DNA of 64,000 nucleotides from Chalciporus piperatus. Lineage: Eukaryota > Basidiomycota > Agaricomycetes > Boletales > Boletaceae. A program made the position numbers and the translations under genes. Position 1 is the stretch's first letter, and every line of letters begins with the position of its first letter. Location: contig JBBPTG010000033.1 in NCBI GenBank assembly GCA_038093975.1, positions 1 through 64,000 on the forward strand, given 5' to 3'. The notes under the pieces were generated by a model. The model made no database searches and was not told where the DNA came from. It saw only the letters and a list, made by a program, of their open reading frames with translations. Below are positions 22,460 through 33,428 of this stretch, piece after piece.

Positions 22460-24056
22460 TCACCGTGCTCCCTCAACTGGCTGTGGTTGGTTCTGCTGTA
22501 CAGATTGCTGAGGTTGCAACATCCCAGCTCCCAAAGCTTGGGTCCGGAAAGCCAGTCCGCGGGTCTTTTCGATGACGGATTGATATACTGGAAGTGGCGA
22601 CCGATGGATATCGATCACGTTCTGGGTGAACAGTCCCGTGAGCCGTCTGTATAGATATCGGTCCTACACTGGAAACACGCACCTTTTCTAAATCAATCTT
22701 TGCATCTGCGCCCATCCGAGTCTCACGGATGAGGTTGACGATCCACTTCTCCCCTTCGTCCTTGGGTAAATTCAACCGCTCTGACAGATCCCTGCAAGTG
22801 TAAAAAAATTAGAGGTGCGGTAACGCATCTAGCCCATGACAGACGCACCCAATATCGATGCGCTGATGTATACGGCAGTATGCCTCGCTAATCAAGTAAC
22901 GCGCATTGTCCAAGAACTCCTCTCTAAACTCTCCAAGGAAGAAATCGTCTCCCACGACGCGCTCTGCCACCGTCAACTCCCGTTGGGCAGCTTCAAAGTC
23001 AAATTCGACGTAAAGTTCCTTCAAGAAGGACGTAACAGGATCTTGATATTGGTATTCTTCAGTCTGGATGACTTTGACGACCTCCCGGATGGAATGCCGC
23101 ACGCGAGAAGAGGCGTTCGTGTTGCCAGTCGCCGACTTTCGGGAGAGAATGGCAGCGGTTGCGATGTATCGCAGAACCCAGGGGGAAGATGTCTGAATGG
23201 TGTTGAGGTAGGTGGGCGAGAGGAAAGTCTCGAGGAGGAGGGTGCGTCCTTGAGGATGGTTGAAGTACACGAACAAAGACCAGTGTACGAGCCATGTCCG
23301 CGAGTGCAACTGAGCGAGTGCGGCAGACTCGGTTGAACTTGTCAAAAGAGATGAGGGTGATCGAGAATCGACGACATCTCGGAGGGTGTTCAACTCCTCG
23401 AGAGCAGTCTCCCATTTTCCAGTGAGGATGTCTGAGGCGAGTTTTCCCCAATGGGCGGAGGTGTTGAGATCGGTATCGGTGGAGAGCACCCGGAAGTGGT
23501 ACAAGTAGTCAGCTGCACCGCTGTAGTTTCCATACGTGTATTGGAACTGCCCGAAGTTGTACAGCGCTGTGATTTGGTCCAACGTGAGCTAGGGAAGGGG
23601 GTAAGTCACTGGCGCAACAGGAGAAGGTACACATACGTTGTAGTTGTCTTTGAGATACTGCAGGTTTTGATTTTTATCTTGGCGAAGTGCCTGTGCGACG
23701 TCTGGGTTCTCGATCACATCGAGGACGGCCTGAGCCTCTTGCTGCAGGCGTTCGTTGGTGGAGACAGCCTTGTCTCGCTTACCCGAAAATTCTGTCGGAT
23801 CGCAGTCTCAGATCGAGCTATCAGAATGAGATCTGAAGAGACACGGACCTTCAGGGATCTCCTCGTCTGGGTGCAGCTGTTCGAACAAGCTGACGGCGTA
23901 ATCGACCATGTTGGTACCCTTTGCGAGTTCATACTGTGCAGCTTGAACTTGTTCGACGGGGAAGAGGGAAGTCTCTACTAGATGGGCCAGCAAAGGGAAC
24001 GCCAGATGACGATCCAGGTAGGGGATTATCGTTTTTGTGAGATCGTACTCTGCCAT
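22460..24056 (-). CDS. INT6: Translation initiation factor eIF3 subunit e (INT6)
   Basis: Five exons give 457 aa: 23849-24056, 23637-23791, 22849-23588, 22683-22791 and 22460-22621. The N-terminus [25 protein letters not shown] is the eIF3e N-terminal signature. Helical-repeat stretches follow, including [22 protein letters not shown] and a [17 protein letters not shown] block. The PCI region includes [19 protein letters not shown] and [21 protein letters not shown], ending in a Gln/Pro-rich tail. As part of eIF3 the protein helps recruit the 40S ribosome to mRNA in the cytosol. Its start is only 125 bp from the start of the MPDU1-like gene on the other strand, which implies a shared promoter. 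Confidence 0.96.
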
Positions 24057-24181
24057 TCTGCTCGACGCGATGATACGGGAGGCCTCTCACCGAAATTTTG
24101 AGCAGGGTTAGATGACACAGCCACACCACGTCCTAAACAACCACGTCGTCCTCGTCCGGTTCGTCCTCAACGTGAACTACG

Positions 24182-25204
24182 ATGACCGCAATCACTAGAA
24201 ACCTTCCTTGGTTCATCGCCGACCTCGGGAAAGCAATCATAGGTCAAGTACGTCCCTACATCGATCTCTGCTCTGTGCTTGCCTGACCAGCTTTTCAGAA
24301 ATGTTACGCTTCGCTTGTCGAGGACCTCGACATCTCTGACGTGGAATGCCTCAAATACTCCCTCTCCAAGGGATTGGGTCTCGGCATCGTCGTCGGCGGA
24401 TCTATCATGAAAGTTCCCCAGCTAATGCTCAGTAAGTTACCCTTCGGTCCCACCACACCTTGACCTCATCCTACCCCCTGCCCAGTCCTCTCCGCGCAGT
24501 CCGCTCGAGGCCTCTCTTTACCCGCCTACATCCTCGAAACATTCGCCTACGCCATCACCACTGCATACTCCTACAGGAACGACTTCCCATTCTCCACCTA
24601 CGGCGAGAACTTCTTCCTCACCCTTCAAAATACCCTAATCACCTTTTTAATCGTCTACTTCCCCTCGACGCCCCTTCGCAAGGCGCAAAATACCGCAGGA
24701 AAACTTGCCATCACAGCCGTAGGAACAGTCGCTTCCCTCGCGGCCCTCTATTCTCTCCCCAGGGAATCGCTCGCGCTCCTTCAACTCGGAACGCTCCCAC
24801 TCTCCTTGTTCTCCAAACTTCCACAGATCATGCAGAACGCGCGTTCTCGTTCCACGGGTCAACTTTCGACCTTTGCAGTGGTATCCCAGATCGTGGGGTG
24901 CCTTGCGCGTCTGTTTACGACCGCTACTGAGGTTGGCGATATCATCGTCACCGCTGGGTTCGCATTGGCCCTCGTCCTCAACATCATCGTCGGAGTACAG
25001 ATGTGGATGTACTGGGGTAAGGAGGACAAGGACGCGTACTCAAAGATGCCCATCGGCGTTGTGCACGAAAAGGAGCAATGGGTGCAGGAGAAACAGCACA
25101 AAGTCGATGTTGTTGTTCCCCCAAAGATTCAGACCCCTGCGTCTCCCCCTCGGCGCGCTACTGCTTCTCCTTCTGGCAGGAAGTGGGCACGAAAAGTCGA
25201 TTAA
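24182..25204 (+). CDS. Mannose-P-dolichol utilization defect 1 (MPDU1)-like PQ-loop membrane protein
   Basis: Three exons (24182-24247, 24299-24431, 24486-25204) give 305 aa. Two PQ-loop repeats are visible, around GIVVGGSIMKVPQLM (residues about 50-65) and LPLSLFSKLPQIMQN (about 180-195), each with the Pro-Gln pair. Several other hydrophobic spans suggest about seven membrane helices. The tail is hydrophilic and basic (KIQTPASPPRRATASPSGRK). MPDU1 proteins are needed to use dolichol-phosphate-linked mannose and glucose in the ER for N-glycans and GPI anchors. Other PQ-loop transporters are possible, but the order of motifs and the length fit MPDU1. Confidence 0.87.
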
Positions 25205-25378
25205 TTTGATTGTTGTAATTCGTCTAGCGATGGATATCAATATTTATTAGATAACAATGCACGACAGGTGTGGATAGCGTGAGCCAGCAAGCCAAGGGTT
25301 GGAGTGTCTCTAGAGAATCGATATAACTAGGGATTAGCATATTCATGTCGGAGGACGTTTCGCTTGTTCCGCTTTACT

Positions 25379-27482
25379 TCATGTCTCGCCTCGGATTCTG
25401 CTTTTGGCGCTTGTTTTTCGTCTCGGCTGTATTTGCGTGGATTGCGAATGCAGTTCAGTTTCGTTTGTGCCTGTTCTTCCCATTCGCTGCACGCTCGAAA
25501 ACAACTCGGCCTGCTTTTTCTATGTGAAACTGTCACCTTGCTCCTATTCCCGTGTTTCCCACTTTACCTGTTTTACTATTTCACTTGCTTCCCACTCTGG
25601 CCACCAACGGGGGAGTTGTGTCGCGCGCAGTTCCTCCAACTTGTGCACCTTGTCCGCTTCAGCTTTGAAGAACGCCTGGAGAGCATCTGCCGCTTGTTTG
25701 GCCTCTGGGCTGCTTATCAAACTAGATTGCTCATCGATTTGCTGAGTCCATTTCCTAGTTAGCGTACACGGAAACGCGCTCAAAGTAGAGAGCTCTCACC
25801 TTCATCCAACGTCTCACAAGGGCAACCGCCCGTCCAGTTTCCAACCAGGTACGGACGCTTTTCACCTCCTCGTCAGTCCATTCACGAACCCTGAGGTCGT
25901 CCATCTTGATATCTCGGGCGCATCCAGACGCCATCGCAATGGGAGCGCCGCGTTCATGAAGTTTGTCGGACAACCAGGCGGATAGCTCTTCGGTGGTTTG
26001 CGCCTCTCCTCGGTTGATTACGAGGGCGAAGGTGTCGGCATTGTCTACAGGGCCGTGACCTTCTATAAAGTCGTCCCCGTCGAAATACTCTTCGAATGGG
26101 AGTATAGCCGCGTCTGGGGAATCTGAGTGAGGGATGTGGAGATGGAAGATTCCCTGGAACGAGGGCGTAAACACAGTTCGGGGGTCATCCACGTCGAAAG
26201 TACTCACCGAGTTATTATGCGCGGTCATTATCACAGTGATCGGCGGCCATGGTTCTTGTGAACTGTACTGTAAGAGATAGGCTGGCAGGAGAACAGGATA
26301 GGCAGCTGCCTATCGAAATATGAGAGTTGACAGATGCGTTAACAAGGATTGCGTACGAGGTTGGGCTTGACGGATTCTGGAATGAAGCGGGTATTTTCAC
26401 CGATGACAGCATCGGTGTGCCAAAGCCCTCGTGCTTTCTCGATGAGGTCGAATGGGGAGGTGTTGAATGGGAGACACATAACGTCCTGTCCCCACTGGTT
26501 GGTCAAGTCGGGAGTGAATGGTTGAGCTAGGCCACAGTCTTTCGGAGGATCGCGGATCAAGACACGTCCAGCATCCATGGTATATCCTACATTTGCGATT
26601 GACATGCATGTCCTGCCTTATGAGTAGCATCTACATACCTGGTAGGTACCTGTGAAGAGGACGATTAGCGTCGAAAAGGATTTCCTTCCGAAATACACCC
26701 ACACGTTCTCCACGTGGACTATGGCACTCTCGCTCTGGCTCCCTTTCCGCCCCCCGTCATCCTATAATACCATTAGGTTAGATGGACGGAGGGTTGTGAC
26801 ACGACCCACATCAAGTTCTTCCTCGTCGGACTTTGAGTAGGTAAACCAGGCTCTTGCCTCTATTTCTGCATCCACTAACCATGTGGGGAAGTACAGTGCT
26901 TGTATTCGCGATGGTTGGAGAGGCTTGCAACCGGTGATTGGCAAATACTTGGCCAAAACGGAGGAGACGATCTGGCTGGGCGTCACGTTGGGGTGTTCGC
27001 TGCTACTGGAATATCCTATGATGGACACTGTGACGCCAGCTTGACGTATAGCGTGCTCTGGGGGGAATGAAAATGGGAGGGCTACAAGGGTGAGTGTCAA
27101 GTTAGACCAAGCCAGGGAGGTGGATCGGGAAAGGATGACCTCTGACTTTGGGATGGTAATCAGGGATTTCTGGTGCGGTGTCGGAAGCAGTCTCCGACGC
27201 AGTGTTTGGTTCAGTCTTCGGTGCCGCACTCGATGGAGTCTCTGGTGCAACCCTCGATGGAGTCCTGGGTGCAGAGTTTGGTGGCGTACTCGGTGTAGTG
27301 TTTGATGGCGTATTCGGTGCAAAGTTCGATGAAGTCTTCTGTGCAACGTTTGCCAGTGATGGGGTCTCGTAGGACGGAGACTTTTGTACAGCGGGTGATT
27401 GTGGCTTTGATGTAGGCTTTGAATGATGTCTGTGCCGACTTGATCTGAGCGCTCGCCAGACAAGAAGTGGTCGGGTCAACAT
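25379..27482 (-). CDS. Hypothetical protein with mitochondrial-type N-terminus and AP/TP repeats, about 590 aa
   Basis: Proposed exons are 27140-27482, 26810-27081, 26650-26761, 26357-26586, 25800-26309, 25568-25741 and 25379-25510. A further frame-preserving intron (26154-26207, GTGAGT to TTCCAG) may be removed, giving 572 aa. The start MLTRPLLVWRALRSSRHRHHS looks like a mitochondrial presequence (inference). Degenerate TP/AP repeats follow, then a folded region with ALYFPTWLVDAEIEARAW, VLIRDPPKDCGL and AAYPVLLPAYLLQY. The end is Lys/Glu-rich and may be coiled coil. I do not recognise the family, although the central region reads like a conserved fungal protein. The last exon's frame is the least certain part, because a second open frame there (ending 25327) also looks protein-like. 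It is head-to-head with the Scj1-like gene, 143 bp apart. Confidence 0.62.
27170..27350. repeat. Degenerate tandem repeat of about 12-24 nt inside a coding exon
   Basis: Imperfect units of the type GGTGCAnnnTTCGATGGAGT recur about eight times. On the minus strand they encode alternating TP and AP pairs in the N-terminal region of the mitochondrial-type protein. All frames stay open through the repeat, which creates misleading shadow frames on both strands. Confidence 0.75.
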
Positions 27483-27625
27483 TTGCTCAGGGAGAAGGTG
27501 AACTACTAGTAAGTAGTTGAACTAGGATTGGTGAACTTGTATCAATATAGGATCACGTGCCAACGCGAGATACGTGTCTGGTCAAGTCCGCCAACTGTCT
27601 GGTCTCGTCTACTTGCTCGCCAGCG

Positions 27626-29298
27626 ATGCCAACACCCTCCACATTCCTTCTTCTCTTCCTTCTCTTTCTAGCGGCACTCGTCAGCGCAGCAGATCTCTAC
27701 AAATCACTAGAGTGTCAGTTCAAGGCGCGCACAAACTGGCACAACATATCTCCTCACTGACATATCTCTGCTAGTGTCAAAACATGCATCTGAACAGGAC
27801 ATAAGAAAGGCGTACAAACGTCTCAGTCGAAAATACCATCCAGACAAAAACCAGGACCCAGGCTCAGAGGACAAGTTTGTCGAGATTGCGCACGGTAGCT
27901 AACATTTAAAGTGTTTCGGGTCACTTTTAACTCCTTCCAGCCTATGAAGTACTGTCGGACCAAACCGTAAGTCGTGATCATGCCCGCCTGCTCAGCACCC
28001 ATCGACCTTTTCACAGAAACGCCAAATTTATGACCGGCACGGCGAGGTAATATTCTCTAGTTCTCCGACTAGCGGCGTCGATCAACTGACAACCCTCCAT
28101 AGGAGGGGCTCCGTGCACACGAGGGCGGGCAACAACACGGAAATCCTTTTGACATCTTCACTAGCTTCTTCGGCGGCGGATGTCAGTTTTCCCGAACCTC
28201 ATACATGGCAAATCTAACCTCGGGCGTGTAGTCCAACAGCATCAGCAACAAGTACGCAAAGGGCCCACGGTTATGATGGAATTCGAAGTCTCTCTTGCCG
28301 CCATGTATGTTTCTTTCGTCCGCGCTGATGTCGCCGAACTCATCATTCTCCTAGGTATACCGGAGCCAACATTGACGTGCGCCTCATATCGTTCTTTTGT
28401 GTTTCTGACGTACTGAGATAGGGCACTAGTTCTCTATGCAAAAACATGTGCTCTGTGACCACTGTAGAGGCTCTGGCGCCGCGTCCGACGGCGACATTCA
28501 TGCCTGTCGTGGATGTGGAGGGTCTGGTATCAAGCTTTCCAAACAACAAATATTCCCAGGTATGTTCGCGCAAACCCAAAATACGTGCAACGAGTGTGGC
28601 GGACGTGGAACCATCATCGTCAAAAAATGCCCACACTGTGATGGCAATAAACTCGTTCAACACATACAACACTATACATTAGACGTGGAGCGCGGTATGC
28701 CGGAGGGACATGACGTCGTGTTCGAGGGTGAGAGTGACGAGAGTCCTGACTGGGAAGCTGGCGATGTTGTTTTGCGCATACGGAGTAAGAAAGAGGAAGG
28801 CGGTTGGCGGAGGAAAGAGAGCGCTCTCTACTGGCGAGAGGCGATTGGCGTCGACGAGGTATGTGCAATCTTTTCTGGCTATAGAAAATACACATATGCA
28901 TTTTCATCCCCATTTGTGTTACAACAGGCCCTGCTTGGGTTTCAACGGAATATCACGCACCTCGACGGTCATATCGTAGAGATTGATCGCAAGGGTGTTA
29001 CCCAACCAGGTGAGTGGCCCCGCCAAGTGTTCCCTTACACCGTCAACTAACACCACTTTTGTAGGCTACGTCCAGGCAATTGAGGGGGAGGGAATGCCTC
29101 TGTTTGGACAGTCAGCACATGGCAACTTGTACATAGAATACACTGTCGTTCTTCCCCAAGAACTCAGCTCAGACATGCGTCGAAGTAAGACCAGATCAAA
29201 CATTCTCTTCTCTGGACGTCCGAGACTCATTTCTCCACGTAACAGAACTCGAGCAAGTTTTCCATGGATCTGGGACTCCGAAAAGGGATGAACTGTAG
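27626..29298 (+). CDS. SCJ1: ER-lumenal DnaJ (Hsp40) co-chaperone, Scj1 type, ending in KRDEL
   Basis: Eleven exons give 373 aa: 27626-27713, 27775-27894, 27941-27966, 28017-28046, 28103-28181, 28232-28304, 28355-28376, 28430-28858, 28928-29009, 29065-29184 and 29246-29298. A signal peptide ([17 protein letters not shown]) leads into the J domain with the HPD tripeptide in KYHPDKNQ. A Gly/Phe region ([16 protein letters not shown]) follows, then four zinc-finger repeats ([32 protein letters not shown]) and the C-terminal substrate domain. The last residues KRDEL are an ER-retrieval signal. It should work with the ER Hsp70 BiP/Kar2 in folding. Three exons are only 22, 26 and 30 nt. All junctions keep frame. 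Confidence 0.95.
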
Positions 29299-29367
29299 AC
29301 CATAGATTCGATACTTAGATAGTCTTACACTCATCTACCTTGACTTATGACCCACTTGACTCAATAT

Positions 29368-29909
29368 ATGTGGGAAAGACCAGCCCTAATGTGAGAGCGT
29401 CCGATATATAAACCCTTCCTTGTGCACTGTCGTTTCTTCGGTTTGAGAAACCCCTTCGGCGTGGCTATCGAGTGGTTGGTAGTCATCCTCTCCGACATCG
29501 TCCGTACTTATAACTGATCTCTCCTTTGTCCAGCCACTCGGCCGTTGTTTTGATGAGTCCCTCTCGTCTCGTGCTCTGAGAGTTCCAGGTTAGTTCTCAC
29601 CGGCTTTCATCGAAGGGAAAGATCTTACTGGCTGCGCACAGGGCGAGTTTCTGTGGAGCGATGCTCCTTCGTTCATCGTTAATCTCGGGAGGCTCTCGCC
29701 TCGCTCACCGTAGCGCAAAAACCCACGCAGAATTCGATGTGATGCTTTAGTCTGGCCCCTTTGAGGTCAGTGGAGAGTAAGTTCCTCACTTTTTGTCTGG
29801 TCGGATTGTCACTGAGGTTGTCCCCTACAGTCCAGGTAGCGAAGCTGGTTGGACAGAGGTCGTACTACTACGTTGGCCCTCGGATGGGACCGAGGAGGTT
29901 ACCAAGTAG
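29368..29909 (+). CDS. Candidate small gene of unknown family, about 85 aa (tentative)
   Basis: No long frame exists here, but several good introns can be chained. One path uses exons 29368-29390, 29448-29478, 29534-29581, 29642-29683, 29754-29779 and 29834-29909. The best-supported intron is 29780-29833 (GTAAGT to CCCTACAG). Its downstream exon reads as PGSEAGWTEVVLLRWPSDGTEEVTK before a stop, and the upstream part reads MWERPALINPFGVAIEWLPL. The junction near 29582 uses a weak GTTCCA donor; a stronger donor at 29589 would break the frame. I do not recognise the protein. The 3' half is the more convincing part. Treat the model as a hypothesis. Confidence 0.3.
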
Positions 29910-30218
29910 AGTTACCACCAGTCCCAACACACCAACCTACTGGAGTTCGGGGATATTCCCCAAGTATTCTCAAATCAATTACCCCAGGCCATTACAAGTC
30001 TCGGAGGGTGTCGTGGCGGGGGATTTGTTCTCCGTCGTGGTTATCTTCTGAGCCTACATTTCATGTCAAGCTATGATATGTAGTCTTTGAAACAGTTCTC
30101 AATTCTTTCTTGGTGTGATCATCGCGAGTGAGATAGTGATTGATTATGATTCCAATCCGAGTTATATAAGGCGAGGAGAACAGGACAGAAAGCAATAGTG
30201 GCGCTAGGTTGTTGGAGG
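29910..30218. other. Intergenic region downstream of cullin-3
   Basis: This 309 bp stretch holds the convergent 3' ends of the candidate gene and of cullin-3. No further gene, RNA or repeat was recognised. Confidence 0.5.
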
Positions 30219-33200
30219 TCATGCCTTTGGTATTGCAGCTGGGGTTAGCATTGTCCGGCCTTGGGGTGGGATCACGCACCAGGTATTTATATGATTTACG
30301 GTCATCACACCGCTCGAGATACTCTCGCTGGACGACATGTCAACAAGGATATTCGCGTCAATGATTGTCAGAACTCACATCTATTAGATTCTCGATCCTC
30401 TTCTTGATATCTTGTGGGTTGGGCTGGAACCGTGTTGCCAGCTGCCGGGTGACTTCATTGATGAGATCATTGTGGGTCATATGCTTCCGGTCCTTCATTA
30501 CTCGGACGATGCAAGCCTGGTACTGTCCAGTCAGAACCTAGCATAGCGAACATACCCTGATACGTACCTCCGTCTGGTATTGCCTCTCTTCGTCAATTCG
30601 CTCCCGGGTTTCCTTGCGCTCTTCTGTGTTTTCCACTTTAGCAGACACGGTGCCAATCTTGATTCGTTGCATCGGGCAAGTGAAATTGTGATTGAACGAG
30701 AAGGAGTCCTCAGGATTAACATCTCGGCCTGGCGGGTGCTTCTTCAATATCTTGTACTTGGCGCATGCGAGTGATTGGAGATGACGTTGCAGTTCAGGCT
30801 CGGGTATCGATGTCGTCGATTTGATTTCCTGCCCGAGAAAAAGCAAAGACCTTAGTCCACCACCACCACCACCACCACGACGGCAGTCACTTTACTCACC
30901 TCGTACGTTAGGAAACCCTCGTCCTCGATATCCTCAAAAAGGAGCAGGATTATCAATGCAAAGGTCGATACGTTTATGTCATGTTTCCGGGCTTTGAACT
31001 TCACGCGGACATCAGCATTGCCAAGGGATGGCTGCCACATTAACCGTCGACCTGAGTGACGAGAGAGATAGTACTGTTCGAAGGACTTGCAGCATCCCGT
31101 TAGAAGTTCTGGGAAGACGCAGGTAGAGGGCGTATGCGACATCGGCCAAAACGTCGATGTCATCACCGTGACAGATATTTCCAGCTCGTGAGGCTGAAAT
31201 GCATTCAGTCATTCGATCCATGGCATGAGGTGTGGCTATGTTGGGAACGTACCGACGTGTTTTCCATGCGTTGTCGATAGCCTTGCATGGTTTCTGCCGA
31301 AATCTTCATGTCGTTGAACATGCCCTCCAACTTTTGCGTGAATTGGTAACCACACTCGACTTTGAGTTTCGCTAACATGCCACGTTCTGCATCGTCGGAA
31401 ACTGATCTTCCGAAAAGGAGACGCTTGGCGAGGTGATTCTTGTAGTACCGCTCGAATGCGTCCTTTTCGACGATATATCGGAATACGGTAATCGTCTTGT
31501 CTAGCACCATCTCAACTTCCATGTCTGTTTTCTGCATAGCAAATGTAAGTGGAAGCGGAATCCCAGAAGATTCTGTGCTGCTTACGCCTTTAAGGCCTTT
31601 CTTGAGATTCTCGTCGATAGACAGTGATATAAACTCGGGAGCCTTCTCGTTAAGATTGACAAAGTCTTCGAAAGCCTGTATGACTAGATGAGCACGAGGC
31701 AAAAGACTGCATATTACAACACACCTCGTTTATAGCACCTTCAATTTCGCGATTACTAGCGAATGCTTGCTTCCATAGCCGGTCAAACTTGTCTTTGAGA
31801 TCCAGAACATCTTGCACCCACTTCAGTGCCGATGTGATGGTATGGGGTTGAGCACGGGCTTTCCCTTTTCCCTTCCCCTTCCCTCCAGTGGCACCCGCTT
31901 CACCGTCGTCTCCGTCAGCGTCCTCGTCATCTGCACCCTCGGTGGTGAGAGAAGCTTGATTGATGTCCCTGCCTCTGCGTAATATGGAATCTTTGAGCGA
32001 ACGCCGAAGCGTTGGAAGGCCAGTGGGAACCATGGTGAAGAGACGGTATAAGCGATTGAGATCCTCCACTTTATCCAGGTCAATCATCGAGTCAAGACCC
32101 GAGCTGGCCATATTGATGACGGTGGACAAGTTCTGAGTCAATAGGTATTGTTCCAGTATCCTTAGTAATGGTGGGCCGGTTTGGGAGTGGAGATAATGAT
32201 GTGTTCGTGATGTTTCAGAGTCGAACCGAGCCTCTGCCTACATGACACTAGTGAGGTAGCACCGGGTATGAATGGGAGGGGTACTGACTCTCTGTAGGTA
32301 CTCTGGAGCATCGCATGTGGTGACGAGCCGCTCAGCCTCGGCTTTGTAGAAAGCCTCGCTGGCTGAGAGAATGGCAGGTTCGAGGTCCCGTTTGTAAACC
32401 GTCTTCTCGTCACGATCCACTACAAGCTGAAGAAGCACGTCGACACATTCCTTCACCGCCGAACGACTGATCACATAACCATCACGTTCGATTTGGACGA
32501 GGGTCTGAACGGCGGAGACGACGTGATCCTGTATCGGAGGGCGGATAATGTGCTTCAGGAATATCTCCAAGCCTGCTTCCCATATCTCGGGCACCTCGTT
32601 TGACTTGGTATATACGCGATCCTGTGCATGGGTTCAGCAAGACCCCGTTGCGGGTGGAGCGAATCAGTGCTTACCATGTACTTGAGAATGTCCCGCAACT
32701 TTGACATGTTCCCAGTATGATCATCCCACACGCGTCTCAATGCCCGCAATAGCAATTCAGCTTCTTGACCCTGTTGCATCGGATCACTGTTGCCGCCGCT
32801 CGGAAACGCAGGAATGATCTCTTCCTCAGCGAGCCTCTCCACATTCTCCGTTACAAGCTGGCATACTCCCTTGTAGAGCATAGACCCGCTCTTATAGAGG
32901 ACCATGTTGTACGCATACCGATAATTCTCTTCAAAGGACAGCATGGACGCATTGTGGTTATGAATCTCACGTATATTCTTCGATAGACGGTTCCATGTTT
33001 CTTCGGGAGATACTTCTGGCTCGTGCTGCAGCTTCTCAATGTTGAACGATCTTTGGTGTACCAGAGAACACCTACCTTCCGAGGCGCTTTCTGCGCAGAC
33101 AAGGGGTGCCAGTGGTCAGGGTCCAACACGTGGAGGAAGATCAAGCCACCCACGATTTTAGGTTTTGCTGCACGACGAGCTTTGGGTAGTCTCGTCAGAT

Positions 33201-33241
33201 AACGGACGTGTCTTTGAAGCAAGAAACTCACTTGAAGCCAT
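30219..33241 (-). CDS. CUL3: Cullin-3 (scaffold of BTB-type E3 ubiquitin ligases)
   Basis: Thirteen exons give 787 aa: 33232-33241, 33154-33179, 33076-33090, 32675-33025, 32289-32621, 31725-32237, 31586-31675, 31253-31531, 30900-31193, 30568-30828, 30379-30516, 30280-30327 and 30219-30224. The N-terminal helices contain [17 protein letters not shown] and [12 protein letters not shown]. The cullin homology region has [24 protein letters not shown] and VMTSTFWP. The neddylation domain shows [20 protein letters not shown] with its acceptor Lys, and the protein ends DRKSYKYLA. The N-terminal helix and final residues favour CUL3 over CUL1 and CUL4. A Lys/Gly-rich insert ([11 protein letters not shown]) lies in the middle. 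The first three coding exons are 10, 26 and 15 nt, and the last encodes only Ala-stop. One intron (31532-31585, 54 nt) preserves frame if retained. Confidence 0.94.
30857..30879. repeat. CCA/GGT trinucleotide repeat in a cullin-3 intron
   Basis: About seven CCA units lie within the 71-nt intron 30829-30899. Left unspliced, the minus strand reads as a poly-Val run ahead of a stop. Confidence 0.85.
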
Positions 33242-33428
33242 TCTAGCCTTGATTGATCGTACTTTGTCCCATCAGGCTACCGCGTAGACTGTACCCTCGA
33301 TCGGGATTATTTGTTTGGTCTTGTTAGATTCTAAAGCTTTTGCCAAACAATAACAAACTCCTCTCGAGCGACTCGAACACTGAGCTGATACATATTTCAC
33401 TATTACAACACTCAATAGGTACTGTATA

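Noticed and set aside
27178..27372. + strand frame with a regular LDGV-like octapeptide repeat
   Set aside because: It is antisense to the repeat-coded linker of the minus-strand gene, which has good introns and a presequence. The pattern follows from the repeat being open in all frames.
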